A DNA stretch of 39,611 bases, taken from the NCBI GenBank assembly GCA_001627235.1, contig LUPB01000080.1:1-39611 (forward strand). The letters are read 5' to 3'. The notes under the pieces were generated by a model. That model was not told where the DNA came from and ran no database searches. It saw only the letters and a program-made list of their open reading frames with translations. This document shows, piece after piece, positions 37,453 to 39,611 of the stretch (the stretch's first letter is position 1; each line of letters opens with the position of its first letter). The DNA is from Nitrosopelagicus sp. REDSEA-S31_B2. Lineage in GTDB: Archaea; Thermoproteota; Nitrososphaeria; Nitrososphaerales; Nitrosopumilaceae. A program made the position numbers and the translations under genes.

Positions 37453-39611
37453 ATGCCAAAAAATGAATCACTAAAGAAAATTCTTGTACTTGGAAGTGGT
37501 GCAATCAAAATTGGTGAAGCTGGTGAATTTGATTATTCTGGAAGTCAATGTTTGAAGGCAATTCATGAAGATGGAATCAAAAGCGTTCTTATCAATCCAA
37601 ACATTGCTACAATTCAAACAGATACACGTTTTGCAGACCAAGTTTACCTTTTACCTGTCACACCAAAGTATGTAGAATCCATTGTAGAAAAAGAAAGGCC
37701 TGATGGAATAATGCTTGCATATGGTGGACAAACTGCATTAAACTGCGGTGTAAAATTAGAAGAGGCGGGAATTCTCAAAAAATACGATGTTAAGGTTCTT
37801 GGAACTCAGGTAAATGGAATTAAAAACACTGAGGATAGGCAGCTTTTCAAGGATTCTATGCGTGAAGCAAACGTACCTGTCCTCAAAAGTAAAACTGTCA
37901 CAAATTTTGAGGATGCAAAAAAAGTCGCTGAAGAATTATCATATCCTGTAATTATTCGAGTTGCATACACTCTTGGTGGGCGTGGTGGTGGAATTGCTCA
38001 TAATGAGATTGAACTCCATGAGATTGTAGAACGTGGCTGTAAGGCTAGTCTTGTAGGTCAGGTCTTGGTCGAAGAATACATTGGTCATTGGAAGCAAATT
38101 GAATATGAAGTAATGCAAGACTATGATGGAAATAATGTCATTGTTTGTAATATGGAAAATGTTCTTTCTATGAAGGTTCATACTGGCGATAATATTGTAG
38201 TTGCTCCTTCTCAAACAATTAACAATCATGAATATCATATGCTACGAACTGCAGCTCTACGTGCTACAAAACATGTTGGAATTGTAGGCGAATGTAATAT
38301 TCAATATGCACTTGACTCTGACTCAGATAGATATGTTGCAATTGAAATCAATCCTCGTCTTTCACGTTCTTCAGCTCTTGCTAGTAAAGCAACTGGTTAT
38401 CCTTTGGCATACATGTCTGCAAAGATTGGATTAGGATACAATCTATCTGAACTTGTAAATCGAATTACAAAAAGTACTACTGCATGTTTTGAACCATCAC
38501 TTGATTATGTTGTTTGTAAACATCCTCGATGGGATTTCTCAAAATTTGAACTTGTTAATCGTAAACTCGGTGTAACAATGAAATCTGTTGGTGAGGTCAT
38601 GGCTGTTGGAAGAACGTTTGAAGAATCTCTACAAAAAGCAATTCGAATGCTTGACATAGGAAATGATGGTCTTGTCTTAAATCGTTCAAACGGTAAAACA
38701 TACAATGAAGAAGAAATTGAATACAAACTCTCGCATCATGATGATCAAATACTATACAATGTTGCAATTGCACTAAAAATGGGAGTATCTGTAAATAGAA
38801 TATACGAACTATCTGCAATTGATCCTTGGTTTATTGAAAAAATCCAAAACATTGTAAACACTGAATCAAAACTCAAAGAATCCGAATTGGATGAATCTGT
38901 ATTGAGAAATGCAAAAAAGATGGGATTTTCTGATAATCAGATTGCACGAGTCAAAGAAAAAACTCCTGATGAAGTACGTGAAATTCGTAAAAACTTTGGA
39001 ATCATTCCTGCTGTGAAACAAATTGATACTTTGGCTGCTGAATGGCCTGCAGTAACAAATTATCTCTATTTGACTTATGGGGGAAATACTAATGATATTC
39101 AAGTATCTCCAGATGAAAAAGGAATTGTTGTGGTGGGTGCAGGCCCATATAGAATCGGAAGTAGCGTTGAATTTGACTGGGGAACTGTGAATATGGTTTG
39201 GGGTCTACAAGAAAATGGAGAAAAAAATGTATCAGTTGTTAATTGTAATCCTGAAACTGTCTCTACTGATTATGACATTTGTACACGCCTATATTTTGAA
39301 GAACTCACCCAAGAGAGATTACTCGATATCGCTGACTTTGAAAACCCTAAAGGTGTAATCACATGTGTCGGTGGACAAACTGCTAACAATTTGACTCCTG
39401 GCCTTGCACAACGGGGAATCAATATTATGGGAACAAGTGCAGTTGATGTTGACCGTGCAGAAGACCGTTCAAAATTTAGCGCTGAATTAGATAAACTTCA
39501 CATTCAACAACCAAAGTGGCAAGCATTTTCAAATCTCAGCGAAGCAAGAAACTTTGCACAAGAAGTTGGTTTTCCTGTAATTGTCAGACCTTCGTATGTT
39601 CTTTCTGGGGC
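37453..39611 (+). CDS. carB: Carbamoyl-phosphate synthase large subunit, 3'-truncated by window edge
   Basis: Manual translation open to the window end: 'MPKNESLKKILVLGSGAIKIGEAGEFDYSGSQCLKAIHEDGIKSVLINPNIATIQTD...'; second half '...VVVGAGPYRIGSSVEFDWGTVNMVWGL...'. Confidence 0.95.
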   Translation, partial: MPKNESLKKILVLGSGAIKIGEAGEFDYSGSQCLKAIHEDGIKSVLINPNIATIQTDTRFADQVYLLPVTPKYVESIVEKERPDGIMLAYGGQTALNCGVKLEEAGILKKYDVKVLGTQVNGIKNTEDRQLFKDSMREANVPVLKSKTVTNFEDAKKVAEELSYPVIIRVAYTLGGRGGGIAHNEIELHEIVERGCKASLVGQVLVEEYIGHWKQIEYEVMQDYDGNNVIVCNMENVLSMKVHTGDNIVVAPSQTINNHEYHMLRTAALRATKHVGIVGECNIQYALDSDSDRYVAIEINPRLSRSSALASKATGYPLAYMSAKIGLGYNLSELVNRITKSTTACFEPSLDYVVCKHPRWDFSKFELVNRKLGVTMKSVGEVMAVGRTFEESLQKAIRMLDIGNDGLVLNRSNGKTYNEEEIEYKLSHHDDQILYNVAIALKMGVSVNRIYELSAIDPWFIEKIQNIVNTESKLKESELDESVLRNAKKMGFSDNQIARVKEKTPDEVREIRKNFGIIPAVKQIDTLAAEWPAVTNYLYLTYGGNTNDIQVSPDEKGIVVVGAGPYRIGSSVEFDWGTVNMVWGLQENGEKNVSVVNCNPETVSTDYDICTRLYFEELTQERLLDIADFENPKGVITCVGGQTANNLTPGLAQRGINIMGTSAVDVDRAEDRSKFSAELDKLHIQQPKWQAFSNLSEARNFAQEVGFPVIVRPSYVLSG

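Noticed and set aside
1-39611. CRISPR arrays, transposons, integrases, phage or defence islands
   Set aside because: No regularly spaced repeats, transposase/integrase motifs or defence-type domains seen; the only strong direct repeat is the intragenic 83-bp duplication.

Overview
The window looks like ordinary, densely packed core genome from an ammonia-oxidizing thaumarchaeon (Nitrosopumilus-like). Support: AT-rich sequence, a CdvC-carA-carB neighbourhood, bacterial-type UvrABC, archaeal L40e, pyruvoyl-dependent arginine decarboxylase, and SucCD, citrate synthase and Fe-ADH genes. I see about 38 coding features, one tRNA-Val(CAC), two small genes missing from the ORF track (L40e and a Cys-rich mini-protein), and an off-edge carB. 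I found no CRISPR array, transposase, integrase, phage module or defence island, and I cannot claim a new multi-gene system. The best leads are: (1) a disrupted cdvC that lost its AAA-lid/sensor-2 region with a frame change; (2) an 83-bp tandem duplication with a frameshift, encoding a 'DRYDNEPKYKEWFDKN' module; (3) an M3 peptidase that stops just before its usual C-terminus, next to an isolated GC-rich perfect hairpin (candidate ncRNA or inserted element); (4) a UvrC lacking the C-terminal HhH domain; (5) an NRAMP-like transporter without the canonical DPGN/MPH metal motifs; (6) all eight convergent gene junctions having zero or negative spacing; (7) a possible divergent RNase H-fold protein. 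Several ORF disruptions co-occur, so assembly or sequencing indels must be excluded first. All family calls are from recognising motifs by eye; no searches were run.
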